A program made the position numbers and the translations under genes. Shown piece after piece: positions 6,830-14,186 of a stretch of DNA of 14,800 nucleotides. This stretch comes from JACQAI01 sp035507915 (lineage in GTDB: Bacteria; Pseudomonadota; Alphaproteobacteria; Elsterales; Elsteraceae). The number at the start of each line of letters is the position of its first letter. Position 1 is the stretch's first letter. The notes under the pieces were generated by a model. The model saw only the letters and a list, made by a program, of their open reading frames with translations. It searched no databases and was not told the origin of the DNA. The stretch covers positions 1-14,800 of the forward strand of contig DATJNS010000498.1 in NCBI GenBank assembly GCA_035507915.1, in the 5' to 3' direction.

Positions 6830-6846
6830 GGCTTTGCCTCAAAGCC
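6830..6846 (+). terminator. Small perfect hairpin after ctrA (possible weak terminator)
   Basis: GGCTTTG-CCT-CAAAGCC forms a 7-bp perfect stem with a 3-nt loop, 56 bp after the ctrA stop. No T-run follows, so it is not a classical intrinsic terminator. It could still end or stabilise the ctrA transcript before the next gene. Confidence 0.3.
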
Positions 6847-6866
6847 GGGCCAATAGTCATCGAATA

Positions 6867-6881
6867 TTAACCCGTCTTGTA
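6867..6881 (+). promoter_or_regulatory. Degenerate CtrA box upstream of the repeat-protein gene
   Basis: TTAA-CCCGTCT-TGTA keeps one perfect half-site (extended TTAACC) and the 7-bp spacing, but the second half is TGTA. It lies 66 bp before the ATG at 6948. CtrA control of this gene is possible but weakly supported. Confidence 0.25.
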
Positions 6882-6947
6882 GTAGCGTAAGTTCGGTCTG
6901 ACGCAACGATTAGTACGGCGCTACCGTCCCAAAAAGGGGAACGAACG

Positions 6948-8336
6948 ATGGGCGTCTCCTCGGTCTCTTCGGTCTTCCTGACGACGTCCGGCCCCCAGGT
7001 CAGTCTGGTGCCGCCCGCGACGGCGATCCAGAACATCAAGAACACCGTGGCGCAGCTCGACGTCACGGGCGGCGTGTCGCTCCAGACCGAGGGCACCCTC
7101 GAGCAGCAGCTCGTCAAGGAGATCTCAGCCGCCAATCCGTCGGCCAACCAGGGCACGATCGCGGTGGTCGCCGACGACCTCGACGGTGCGTCGAGCAGCA
7201 CGCAGATCACCAACGACCTCAATGCGCTGATCCGGATGGTCCAGCCGACCGTCGGCGCGGCCAATCTGACCAACACGATCAACTCGATCGCCAACCTGTT
7301 ACGGGTGCAGGCCTCGTCGAGTTCGACCCCCGACGCAACCCCGCCGCCGCCGGTCAGCGGACAGATCGCGACAACCGCACTGACCGGCGCCACCTCCCTG
7401 ACGCTCACGTCGGCGTCGGGAATGACCGCTGGCGATTCGCTCCAGGTCACGCTCGACACGGGCCAGGTGTTCTACACATCGATCGCCAGCATCGCGAACA
7501 ACGTCATCACGCTGTCATCCGCCCTGCCGAGCCAGGCGTCGAACGGCAATTCGGTGTCCGACCTGGCCGGCATCCTGACCAACCAGACGATGCTGCAGAA
7601 CACCGCAAACGCCGGCGACAGCACCGTCACCCTGATGACCGCCGCGGGAATCAGCACGGGCGACTCGATCCAGATCGAGCTCGACACCGGCGTGCTGTTC
7701 ACGACCCAGGTCACCGGCGTCAACGGCAACATCGTGAGTCTCGCGGAGAACGTGCCTGGCACCGCGACCGCCGGCAACAACGTCGCCGACGAGACCAACC
7801 CGTATCAGACCATCAACCAGAACACCAACCTGGGCAGCACCTCGAACACGGTCACCTACTACGCGACCATCACGCCGCCCGCCAATGCCGGGACGAGCGT
7901 CATCACGCTGAACACCGTGGGCGGGATGTCGGTGGGCGACACGCTGCAGATCCAGCTCGACAGCGGGTCGACGTTCACGACCCAGATCAACAACATCGAC
8001 ACCACCACACTGCAGGTCACCCTGGCGCAGCCGCTGCCGTCCGCGGCCAACTTGGACATGGGCGGCAGCCAACAGGTCGCCGACACGGTACAGCTGTTCC
8101 CGACGGCCGCGCCCTACACGCCGTCGGAGCAGATGTCGAACATCTTCAACCTGCAGATCAACGATCTCATCACGGCGGCGAACGACACCGTGAGCCTGTC
8201 CCAGCTGACCACGGACATCGCGGCGCTGTCGCTCAAACCGCTGACGAACTCACAATTCCAGCAGGCGTTGACCACGCTCAACAATCTCTGGAGCAGCACG
8301 CTGCCGAACGGCGCGACGATCTCGGTCCTCGCCTGA
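6948..8336 (+). CDS. Uncharacterised 462-aa protein with three internal beta-type repeats
   Basis: I do not recognise a named family. The protein starts MGVSSVSSVFLTTSGPQ, has no Sec signal peptide, no membrane segment and no cysteine, and is rich in Thr, Ser, Asn, Ala and Gly. Residues 1-125 form a helical N-terminal region (IQNIKNTVAQL, LNALIRMVQP, INSIANLLRVQ), followed by a Ser/Pro linker (121-136). Three tandem repeats follow at about 139-206, 215-281 and 303-381, each with the core 'sGMt.GDslQi.LDtG..FtTqi..i....vtL...lPs'. A second helical region closes the protein (395-448). Composition resembles secreted or surface proteins. The start is supported by AGGGG about 8 nt upstream. It lies between ctrA and the convergent cheR, with 3 bp separating the stop codons. 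A motility- or surface-related role, perhaps exported without a Sec signal, is inference from position and composition only. Confidence 0.85.
   Translation: MGVSSVSSVFLTTSGPQVSLVPPATAIQNIKNTVAQLDVTGGVSLQTEGTLEQQLVKEISAANPSANQGTIAVVADDLDGASSSTQITNDLNALIRMVQPTVGAANLTNTINSIANLLRVQASSSSTPDATPPPPVSGQIATTALTGATSLTLTSASGMTAGDSLQVTLDTGQVFYTSIASIANNVITLSSALPSQASNGNSVSDLAGILTNQTMLQNTANAGDSTVTLMTAAGISTGDSIQIELDTGVLFTTQVTGVNGNIVSLAENVPGTATAGNNVADETNPYQTINQNTNLGSTSNTVTYYATITPPANAGTSVITLNTVGGMSVGDTLQIQLDSGSTFTTQINNIDTTTLQVTLAQPLPSAANLDMGGSQQVADTVQLFPTAAPYTPSEQMSNIFNLQINDLITAANDTVSLSQLTTDIAALSLKPLTNSQFQQALTTLNNLWSSTLPNGATISVLA
7362..7565 (+). repeat. Protein repeat 1 of 3 in the uncharacterised protein
   Basis: This encodes residues 139-206, with the core SGMTAGDSLQVTLDTG, then F at +4 and ITLSSALPSQASNGNSV. 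It aligns with repeats 2 and 3 at the GD-LQ/IQ-LDTG-F positions. Confidence 0.75.
7590..7790 (+). repeat. Protein repeat 2 of 3 in the uncharacterised protein
   Basis: This encodes residues 215-281, with the core AGISTGDSIQIELDTG, then FTTQV and IVSLAENVPGTATAGNNV. It begins 9 residues after repeat 1. Confidence 0.75.
7854..8090 (+). repeat. Protein repeat 3 of 3 in the uncharacterised protein
   Basis: This encodes residues 303-381, with the core GGMSVGDTLQIQLDSG, then FTTQI and LQVTLAQPLPSAANL. It is about ten residues longer than the other two, with extra residues near both ends. Confidence 0.72.
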
Positions 8337-8339
8337 GCG

Positions 8340-9182
8340 CTACGACGCCGCCCCGAGTGCCGAGGCGACTTTCTGTGCCGGGCGGTAGATGCCGCGCTCG
8401 TTCGGCATCGGCTCGAACCGATCGGTGATTCCCAATACCGTCTCCGCCCCGCCGAGATAGAGGATGCCGTCGCGCGGCATCAGCTTGGCGATGCGCTCGA
8501 GAACCTGCGCCTTGGTAGGCTGATCGAAATAGATCAGCACGTTGCGGCAGAACACGATGTCGAACGTGCCGAGCGGACGCGGATCGTCGAGCAGGTTGAA
8601 GACGCGATATTGGACCATGCCGCGGATCGCGTCGTCGAGCTGCCAACGCTCGTCGACCTGGCGGAAATATTTCATCAGCAGCTGAATCGGCAGGCCGCGC
8701 TGCACCTCGAACTGCGAGTAGGTGCCTGCGCGCGCCCGATCGACCATCTCCTGGCTGAGGTCGGTCGCCAGCACCTCGAAACGCCAGCCGGCCAGCCGGG
8801 CCCCCTCCTCCTTGATCGTCATGGCGAGCGAATAGGGCTCCTGCCCGCTCGACGACGCGGCGCACCAGATCCGGATCGTACGCTGCGCGGCGCGACCCTC
8901 CAGAAGGGCGGGCAGCACGACCCGCTTGAATTGCTCGAACGGCTTGGTGTCGCGGAAGAACAGGGTCTCGTTCGTCGTCATCGCCTCGGTGATGATGCGC
9001 AGCCGCTCCGGATCGCCCTGTCGGCGCACCGAGTCGATGAACTCCTCGAGCGATTTGGCGCCCAAGCGCCGCGCCACCGGCAGCAAACGGCTCTCGAGCA
9101 GATACGCCTTGTCGCGGGTCAGCTGGAGCCCCGAGCGTTCGCGCACGACGCGGCAGAGGAAATCGAAATCCTCGGCCTTCAC
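8340..9182 (-). CDS. cheR: Chemotaxis protein methyltransferase CheR
   Basis: This 280-aa enzyme transfers methyl groups from S-adenosylmethionine to glutamates of chemoreceptors. The N-terminal helical domain (1-68) ends in AMTTNETLFFRD (67-78), a CheR hallmark. The SAM-binding segment is IWCAASSSGQEPYSLAM (105-121), followed by LATDLS (138-143) and FDIVFCRNVLIYFD (207-220). Length fits plain CheR with no TPR extension. The start is a GTG at 9182 that overlaps the cheB stop (GTGA, 9179-9182), with GAGG about 9 nt upstream. The frame remains open further upstream but reads as non-conserved Arg-rich sequence inside cheB. It is the last gene of the che operon and converges on the repeat-protein gene, with 3 bp between stop codons. 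Confidence 0.96.
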   Translation of the reverse strand: MKAEDFDFLCRVVRERSGLQLTRDKAYLLESRLLPVARRLGAKSLEEFIDSVRRQGDPERLRIITEAMTTNETLFFRDTKPFEQFKRVVLPALLEGRAAQRTIRIWCAASSSGQEPYSLAMTIKEEGARLAGWRFEVLATDLSQEMVDRARAGTYSQFEVQRGLPIQLLMKYFRQVDERWQLDDAIRGMVQYRVFNLLDDPRPLGTFDIVFCRNVLIYFDQPTKAQVLERIAKLMPRDGILYLGGAETVLGITDRFEPMPNERGIYRPAQKVASALGAAS

Positions 9183-10372
9183 GACGCCGACCTCGTCGCC
9201 GCGCGCTGGAGATAGGCCCCGATCTCGCCGATCGGCAGCACCGCGCTGCACAAACCGGCGAGCGCGACCGCGCCCGGCATGCCCCATACCACGCTCGACG
9301 CCTCGTCCTGCGCGATCACCGTGCCGCCCGCCTGCACGATCTTCTCGGCGCCCTTCTGGCCGTCATAGCCCATGCCGGTCAGGATCGCGACCAGGACGCG
9401 GCGGCCGAAGCTGTCGGCCAGGCTCCGCAACATCGGATCGACGGCGGGCCGGCAGAAGTTCTCCGGCGGCGTCTTGAGCAGCTTGAGGACGCGCTTGCCC
9501 GGTCCGTGTCCCTCGACCACCAAGTGGAAATCGCCGGGTGCCACGTAGATGCGGCCCGGCTCGAGCGTTTCGCCGTCCTTGGCCTCGGCGCAGGCACGGT
9601 TGGCGATCCGCGCCAAGTGCTCGGCAAGGATCGTCGTGAAGGTCGCCGGCATGTGTTGCGTGATCAGGATCGGCTGGCGCACATCCTTGGAGAGCTTTTC
9701 GAAAACCTGAAAGAGCGCCTGCGGTCCGCCGGTCGACGAGCCGATCGCGATCACCTCGGGCGTCTCGACGGCGGCGCCGCGCAAGCTGATGTTGGCGCCG
9801 CGCGCGGGCCGTGCCGGCACCGGCGCCGCGCCCGGCGCGGTCGTCGGCGGGGTTGCGGGCGCGGATCCGGGAGGCGCGCCCGGCGCGGGACGCGGTACCG
9901 CCGGTCGGACGCCGCGCCGGCGGCCGGCGAGCGCCTTGATCTTGGCGATCAGCTCCTGCTGGAAGGACGTGGCCGACGTGAGTTGGCTGGTCGTGCTCGG
10001 CTTGGTGACGTAGTCCTTGGCACCGAGCGCCAGCGCGCGCAGGCTGACCTCGGCGTTCTTGCGGGTCAGCGTCGACGCCATGATGATCGGCAGGCCCGGC
10101 TTGGCCTCGATCAGCAGCGGCACCGCGGTCAGGCCGTCCATCACCGGCATCTCGATGTCGAGCACGACGACGTCGACGTCGGTGCGCTTGATGGTGTCGA
10201 CCGCCATGCGTCCGTCGCCGACGGACGCCACCACCTTGATCTCGCGATCCTGCTCGAGCGCCCGCGTGAACAGGCCGCGGATCACCGCGCTGTCGTCGAC
10301 CACCATGACACGGATGACGCCGTCGGCTGGCGGATCTGCCGGCGGCTTCCCGGGCGCGTCGGCGCCGCTCAA
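9179..10372 (-). CDS. cheB: Chemotaxis response regulator / protein-glutamate methylesterase CheB
   Basis: With the TTG start at 10372 this is a 397-aa CheB, which removes receptor methyl groups when phosphorylated by CheA. The receiver domain (18-145) begins IRVMVVDDSAVIRG and has phosphoacceptor D72 (VVVLDIEMP) and K124 (YVTKPS). A Pro/Ala-rich linker spans about 151-200. The methylesterase domain has the catalytic triad S213 in AIGSSTGGPQAL, H240 in ITQHMP and D337 in GMGYDG. The TTG start forms a TTGA overlap with the cheY stop, with AGGTGGG a few bases upstream. The first in-frame ATG, at 10306, would delete most of the first receiver strand and so looks wrong. It is fourth in cheA-W-Y-B-R. 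Confidence 0.95.
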   Translation of the reverse strand: MSGADAPGKPPADPPADGVIRVMVVDDSAVIRGLFTRALEQDREIKVVASVGDGRMAVDTIKRTDVDVVVLDIEMPVMDGLTAVPLLIEAKPGLPIIMASTLTRKNAEVSLRALALGAKDYVTKPSTTSQLTSATSFQQELIAKIKALAGRRRGVRPAVPRPAPGAPPGSAPATPPTTAPGAAPVPARPARGANISLRGAAVETPEVIAIGSSTGGPQALFQVFEKLSKDVRQPILITQHMPATFTTILAEHLARIANRACAEAKDGETLEPGRIYVAPGDFHLVVEGHGPGKRVLKLLKTPPENFCRPAVDPMLRSLADSFGRRVLVAILTGMGYDGQKGAEKIVQAGGTVIAQDEASSVVWGMPGAVALAGLCSAVLPIGEIGAYLQRAATRSAS

Positions 10373-10734
10373 AGCAGGCCCACCTGGCTGAATTTGCTCT
10401 CGATGATCGCCGCGTCGAACGGCTTCATGATGTATTCGTCGGCACCGGCGGTCATCGCCTGCTGGATGTGGGCGAGATCGTTCTCGGTGGTGCAGAACAC
10501 CACCTTCGGATGCCCGCCGCCGGGTGCTGCGCGCAGCCAGACGAGGAATTCCATGCCGTTCATGACCGGCATGTTCCAATCGAGGAGAACCGCGTCGGGC
10601 ATCCGCTTTTCGCAGACTTCGCGCGCCTTCTGGCCGTCCTCGGCCTCCAGGCACTCGAACGCAAGATCCTGCAGGATCTTGCGCGCCACCATGCGCACCA
10701 CCCGCGAGTCGTCGACGATCAGACAGGACTTCAT
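10369..10734 (-). CDS. cheY: Chemotaxis response regulator CheY
   Basis: This 121-aa stand-alone receiver has acidic residues VDDS (7-10), phosphoacceptor D52 in LLDWNMPVMNG, the switch Thr in FCTTEND (80-86) and K104 in YIMKPF. It receives phosphate from CheA and would bind the flagellar switch or act as a phosphate sink; the sequence alone does not separate these roles. GAGGAG stands about 6 nt before the ATG. Its stop overlaps the cheB TTG start. A 105-bp gap separates it from cheW upstream, the only sizeable gap in the operon, and that gap contains inverted repeats. Confidence 0.93.
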   Translation of the reverse strand: MKSCLIVDDSRVVRMVARKILQDLAFECLEAEDGQKAREVCEKRMPDAVLLDWNMPVMNGMEFLVWLRAAPGGGHPKVVFCTTENDLAHIQQAMTAGADEYIMKPFDAAIIESKFSQVGLL

Positions 10735-10754
10735 CGCACGCTCCTCGCCGCGAC

Positions 10755-10837
10755 CGGGCCACCAACCCGCCGTCGCCGTTTCGGCCCGACCGGGTTCGTT
10801 GTCATTCTGCTCGGACGCCCTGCGCGCCCTTGCGCGC
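10755..10837 (-). other. Structured cheW-cheY intercistronic gap with nested inverted repeats
   Basis: Just after the cheW stop, GCGCGC-CTTT-type pairing (10822-10827 with 10832-10837, 4-nt loop) can form a compact GC hairpin. Further on, CGGGCC (10755-10760) pairs with GGCCCG (10783-10788), and AACCCG (10764-10769) pairs with CGGGTT (10791-10796). The last two cannot form together. With no T-run, transcript processing or stabilisation is likelier than termination. Confidence 0.3.
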
Positions 10838-10839
10838 GA

Positions 10840-11331
10840 TTACGCCGCCTCGGTATGCGCGAAATCGAGCAGGCGATCGGCGTCGAGCACGACGAGCAGC
10901 TGATCGTCGAGCCGGTATATGCCGCTCGAGATCTCGCGCCATCGCGGATCGAGAGTGGCGGGATTGCGCTCCATCGACGCGGCCGACAACGTCAGAACCT
11001 CGCCGACGTTGTCGACGATCAGGCTATAGAACTCCCCGCCATGCTCGACCACCACGCTCATGCCGGACATCTCGGCCGGGCGTCTCTCGAGGCCGAGGCA
11101 CAGGCGCACGTCGATCGCGGTGACGATGCGCCCGCGCAGGTTGAGCGAGCCGGCGACCTCCGGAGGAGCCAACGGGATACGGGTGATCCGCTGCGGCCCG
11201 AGCACGTCATGCACGATCAGGACGGGGATGCCGAACGCCTGCCCGTCGATCACGATCGACACGTATTGCCGCTGCTGGTCTGACGCCGCCTTCGAGACGG
11301 CGCGCCGCCCGGCGGGAACCAGATCGCTCAT
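10840..11331 (-). CDS. cheW: Chemotaxis coupling protein CheW
   Basis: This 163-aa adaptor links chemoreceptors to CheA. The single CheW-like domain covers about 20-157: YVSIVIDGQAFGIPV (23-37), the family core NLRGRIVTAIDVR (64-76), SLIVDNVGEVL, and the closing LLVVLDADRLL. A ~20-residue polar N-terminal tail precedes it. The ATG overlaps the cheA stop (ATGA, 11328-11331), so cheA and cheW are probably translationally coupled. No receptor gene is adjacent, so this CheW probably serves receptors encoded elsewhere. Confidence 0.95.
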   Translation of the reverse strand: MSDLVPAGRRAVSKAASDQQRQYVSIVIDGQAFGIPVLIVHDVLGPQRITRIPLAPPEVAGSLNLRGRIVTAIDVRLCLGLERRPAEMSGMSVVVEHGGEFYSLIVDNVGEVLTLSAASMERNPATLDPRWREISSGIYRLDDQLLVVLDADRLLDFAHTEAA

Positions 11332-14039
11332 GCGACACCTTTCACGGCCAGAGTCTCGTTCAACACCTGGAGCAGCGTATCACGATCGAACTTCGCGACG
11401 TAGTCGCTGAAACCGGCTTCGCGCCCGCGATCGAAGTCCTCCTGGCTGGCGTGCGAGGACAGCGCGACCATCGGCGTCCCCTGCCAGCGCGGATTGGCGC
11501 GCACGGCGCGCGCGAACTCGAAGCCGTTCATTCCCGGCATCTCGATGTCGCTGACGATCATGTCGAAGGTCTCGCCGGCTTCGCACAGCGACAGCGCGTC
11601 CTGCGCGTTCTCGGCGGTCAGAACGTCGTAGCCGGCGACCGAGAGCAGCGGGCTCAGGAGGTTGCGGAAGAACGCGCTGTCGTCGACCAGCAGAACCCGC
11701 TTGGCATGCACGCGCGGCCCCTGGATCAGCTGGCTCGACGTCGGTCCGAACCAGTCGCCATAGGCCTGGGTCAGGAAGTGGCCCGCATCGAGCAGGTCGG
11801 TGGCGCGCCCGGCGATGATCGCGCTGCCCATGAAGCCCGGACGAGTCGAGGTCAGCTCGACGTTGAGGCGATCCTCGACGATATCGACGATCTCGTCGAC
11901 CAGCAGCCCCATCGTGTGGTCGCCGTCGGCGAACACGAGCACGGGGCGATTGCCGCTGTCCGAGAGCTTCGCGTTTGCGTCGATCGGAATCAGCGGCATC
12001 AGCTTCTCGCGATACTGCACCATCGGACGGCCGTGCGAATACTCGACCTTGGCGAGGTCGATCTCCTCGAGGCGCGCCACCAGCGACAGCGGCACGGCCA
12101 TGGGCGCGCCGTCGCCGGCGCGGAACACCAGGAGGGTCGTGGTCTCGTTGGTACGCGCCTCGCGCGCCGCGAGCTTCTCGGCGGCCGCCCCGTCGGTGAC
12201 CGCGATCTCACCCGAGGACGCCGCGATGCCGTTGGGGTCGAGGATCATGATGACGCTGCCGTCGCCGAGGATCGTGTTGCCCGAGAACAGCGTGAGGTGG
12301 CGCAGGATCGGCGCCACCGGCTTGACGACGATCTCCTCGGTGTCGAACACGCGGTCGACCATGATGCCGAAGCTGTAGGTACCGACCTGAGTGACGACGA
12401 TGAAACGCTCCTCGCCCCGTTCGCCGTCGGCGCGATCGAGCCGCAGCAGCCGCTCGAGGCTGATCAGCGGCAGGAGCCGGTCGCGCAGGCGTAGCACCGG
12501 CGCGCCCTTGATCCGCTCGATGCGGTGCTCCGACTCGTCGGACGCGCGCACCAGCTCGACGACGCTGATCTGCGGCACCGCGAACCGCTCGCCGCACGAC
12601 TCGACGATCAGCGCCGACACGATCGCGAGCGTGAGCGGGATCTTGATGACGAAGGTGGAGCCGCGCCCGAAGATCGACTTGAGCTCGACCGTACCGCCGA
12701 TCTTCTCGATGTTGGTACGCACGACGTCCATACCGACGCCGCGGCCCGACACCGACGTGACCTTCTGGGCGGTCGAGAAGCCGGCGCGGAAGATGAACTG
12801 GTTGATCTGCTGATCGGACATCTGGTCGAGCTCGCTCTCGGTCGCGAGCCCGTTCTGCAGCGCCTTGGCGCGGATGCGATTGACGTCGAGGCCTTTGCCG
12901 TCGTCGGAGATCTCGATGATGATGTGGCCGCCCTCGTGATAGGCGTTGAGCGTGATGCGGCCGGTCTCGTTCTTGCCCGCCGCCACGCGCTCGGCCGGCA
13001 GCTCGACGCCGTGGTCGGCCGAGTTGCGGACCATGTGGGTCAGCGGATCCTTGATCAGCTCGAGCACCTGGCGGTCGAGCTCGGTGTCGGCGCCGATCAT
13101 CTGCAGCTCGATCTTCTTCTTGAGCTCGAGCGAGAGGTCGCGCACCAGCCGGGGCAGCTTGGCCCAGGCGTTGCCGATCGGCTGCATGCGCGTCTTCATG
13201 ACGCCTTCCTGCAGCTCCGAGGTGACGTGGCTGAGCCGCTGCAGCGGCACCGAGAACTCGCTGTCCTTGTCCTTGTGGCGCCGCATGATCTGCAGCAGCT
13301 GGTTCCGCGTCAGCACCAGCTCGGAGACCATCGTCATCAGGTTCTCCAGGAGGTCGACGGTGACCCGGATGGTCTGGTTGGCGACCGCCGACTCGCCGCC
13401 CGCCGCCGCGGGCGCCGGGGCCTCCGCGTGGGCCGGCTGGGCCGGCGCCGCTTCGGCCGGCGGGGCCGCCGGCTCGACCCGCGCCACCTCGGTGCTCTTC
13501 GGCTCGGCGGGGGCGCTCGCGGTCACCGCGGGGACGGTCTCGGCCGGCTTGGTGGGTTGAGGAGGCTGAGCGGGCGCCTCGGCTGCCGGCGGCGCCGGGG
13601 CGGGCTCGGCCGGCGGCGGCGCCGCGGTCGGTGCCGTAGCCGCGGCGGCGGCCTCCGGATCGGTGCCCTCGGCGACCGCATTCAAGCGCGCGATCAGCTC
13701 CGTGTCTTCGCCCGGCGGCTCGGCCTCGGTCGCCTCGAGCACGGCCAGAATGCCCTTGATGGCGTCAAGCGACTGCAGAATCAGGGAGACGATGGTGGGG
13801 GTCGGCGTGAGTTCGCCCGCCCGGATGCGCCCCATGACGTTTTCAGACGCATGGGCGACATGCTCCAGGCGCGGCAGACCCAAGAACCCGCACGTACCCT
13901 TGATGGTATGCATGATGCGGAAGATGCCGCCGACCAAGCCCGGATCGTTGGGGTTCTGCTCGAGCTTGACGAGCTCGAGGTCGAGCGTCGCCAGGTTCTC
14001 CGAAGTCTCGGTAAGGAATTCACTGAGCAGATCGTCCAT
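11328..14039 (-). CDS. cheA: Hybrid chemotaxis histidine kinase CheA with two CheW-like domains and a C-terminal receiver
   Basis: This 903-aa kinase has, in order: HPt domain 1-105 with H44 in RIMHTIKGTCGFLG; a Pro/Ala-rich linker of about 128-218 with no recognisable CheY/CheB-binding P2 domain; a dimerisation helix pair from TIRVTVDLLENLMTMVSELV (223-242) to about 285; the ATPase domain with THMVRNSADHG (334-344), SDDGKGLD (378-385) and SGRGVGMDVV (431-440); CheW-like domain 1 at about 472-605; CheW-like domain 2 at about 634-765 (LLVFRAGDGAPMAVPLSLV, GLLVDEIVDIV); and a receiver at 779-897 with D831 in VSDIEMPGMNG and K883. The start at 14039 has GAGGA 6 nt upstream; a longer frame to 14084 has no conserved content. 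It is the first gene of the operon, with a perfect CtrA box 61 bp upstream of its start. Confidence 0.97.
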   Translation of the reverse strand: MDDLLSEFLTETSENLATLDLELVKLEQNPNDPGLVGGIFRIMHTIKGTCGFLGLPRLEHVAHASENVMGRIRAGELTPTPTIVSLILQSLDAIKGILAVLEATEAEPPGEDTELIARLNAVAEGTDPEAAAAATAPTAAPPPAEPAPAPPAAEAPAQPPQPTKPAETVPAVTASAPAEPKSTEVARVEPAAPPAEAAPAQPAHAEAPAPAAAGGESAVANQTIRVTVDLLENLMTMVSELVLTRNQLLQIMRRHKDKDSEFSVPLQRLSHVTSELQEGVMKTRMQPIGNAWAKLPRLVRDLSLELKKKIELQMIGADTELDRQVLELIKDPLTHMVRNSADHGVELPAERVAAGKNETGRITLNAYHEGGHIIIEISDDGKGLDVNRIRAKALQNGLATESELDQMSDQQINQFIFRAGFSTAQKVTSVSGRGVGMDVVRTNIEKIGGTVELKSIFGRGSTFVIKIPLTLAIVSALIVESCGERFAVPQISVVELVRASDESEHRIERIKGAPVLRLRDRLLPLISLERLLRLDRADGERGEERFIVVTQVGTYSFGIMVDRVFDTEEIVVKPVAPILRHLTLFSGNTILGDGSVIMILDPNGIAASSGEIAVTDGAAAEKLAAREARTNETTTLLVFRAGDGAPMAVPLSLVARLEEIDLAKVEYSHGRPMVQYREKLMPLIPIDANAKLSDSGNRPVLVFADGDHTMGLLVDEIVDIVEDRLNVELTSTRPGFMGSAIIAGRATDLLDAGHFLTQAYGDWFGPTSSQLIQGPRVHAKRVLLVDDSAFFRNLLSPLLSVAGYDVLTAENAQDALSLCEAGETFDMIVSDIEMPGMNGFEFARAVRANPRWQGTPMVALSSHASQEDFDRGREAGFSDYVAKFDRDTLLQVLNETLAVKGVA

Positions 14040-14099
14040 GGATCGTCCTCGCCCCGCGGCATAACCGGGTTGGCCGGCCCGCATGTTCGGGCAGCCTGC

Positions 14100-14114
14100 T
14101 TAAAGTCGACTTAA
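14100..14114. promoter_or_regulatory. CtrA box, perfect TTAA-N7-TTAA, upstream of cheA
   Basis: TTAA-AGTCGAC-TTAA matches the CtrA consensus exactly. It lies 60 bp upstream of the cheA ATG in the 147-bp gap between chpT and cheA, so the che operon is a likely direct CtrA target. The consensus is established knowledge; occupancy here is inferred. Confidence 0.8.
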
Positions 14115-14122
14115 ATCTATGC

Positions 14123-14127
14123 GATTC
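14123..14127. promoter_or_regulatory. GANTC (CcrM-type) site next to the cheA CtrA box
   Basis: GATTC lies 8 bp upstream of the CtrA box relative to cheA transcription. The fliI/ctrA region shows the same box-plus-GANTC arrangement. Function is unproven, because GANTC also occurs inside genes in this window. Confidence 0.35.
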
Positions 14128-14186
14128 CCGCCGCGCTGTGTACCGCTATCCCGGACGACATCCCAAGGGATAAGGCTTACTGACCT

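Noticed and set aside
10306..10372. ATG at 10306 as the cheB start
   Set aside because: It would remove most of the first receiver strand (IRVMVVDD) that CheB needs; the upstream TTG overlapping cheY fits better.
9506..10903. A 465-codon + strand frame across cheB and cheY
   Set aside because: It is antisense to two well-supported che genes and lacks any domain pattern; a high-GC shadow.
12525..14114. A 529-codon open frame on the + strand, antisense to cheA
   Set aside because: It mirrors the GC-rich third positions of cheA, has a low-complexity Arg/Gly/Asp/Leu composition and no recognisable domain, whereas cheA is clearly coding.
14162..14173. Short palindrome ATCCC-AA-GGGAT after chpT
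   Set aside because: It has a five-base stem, a 2-nt loop and no T-run; easily chance.
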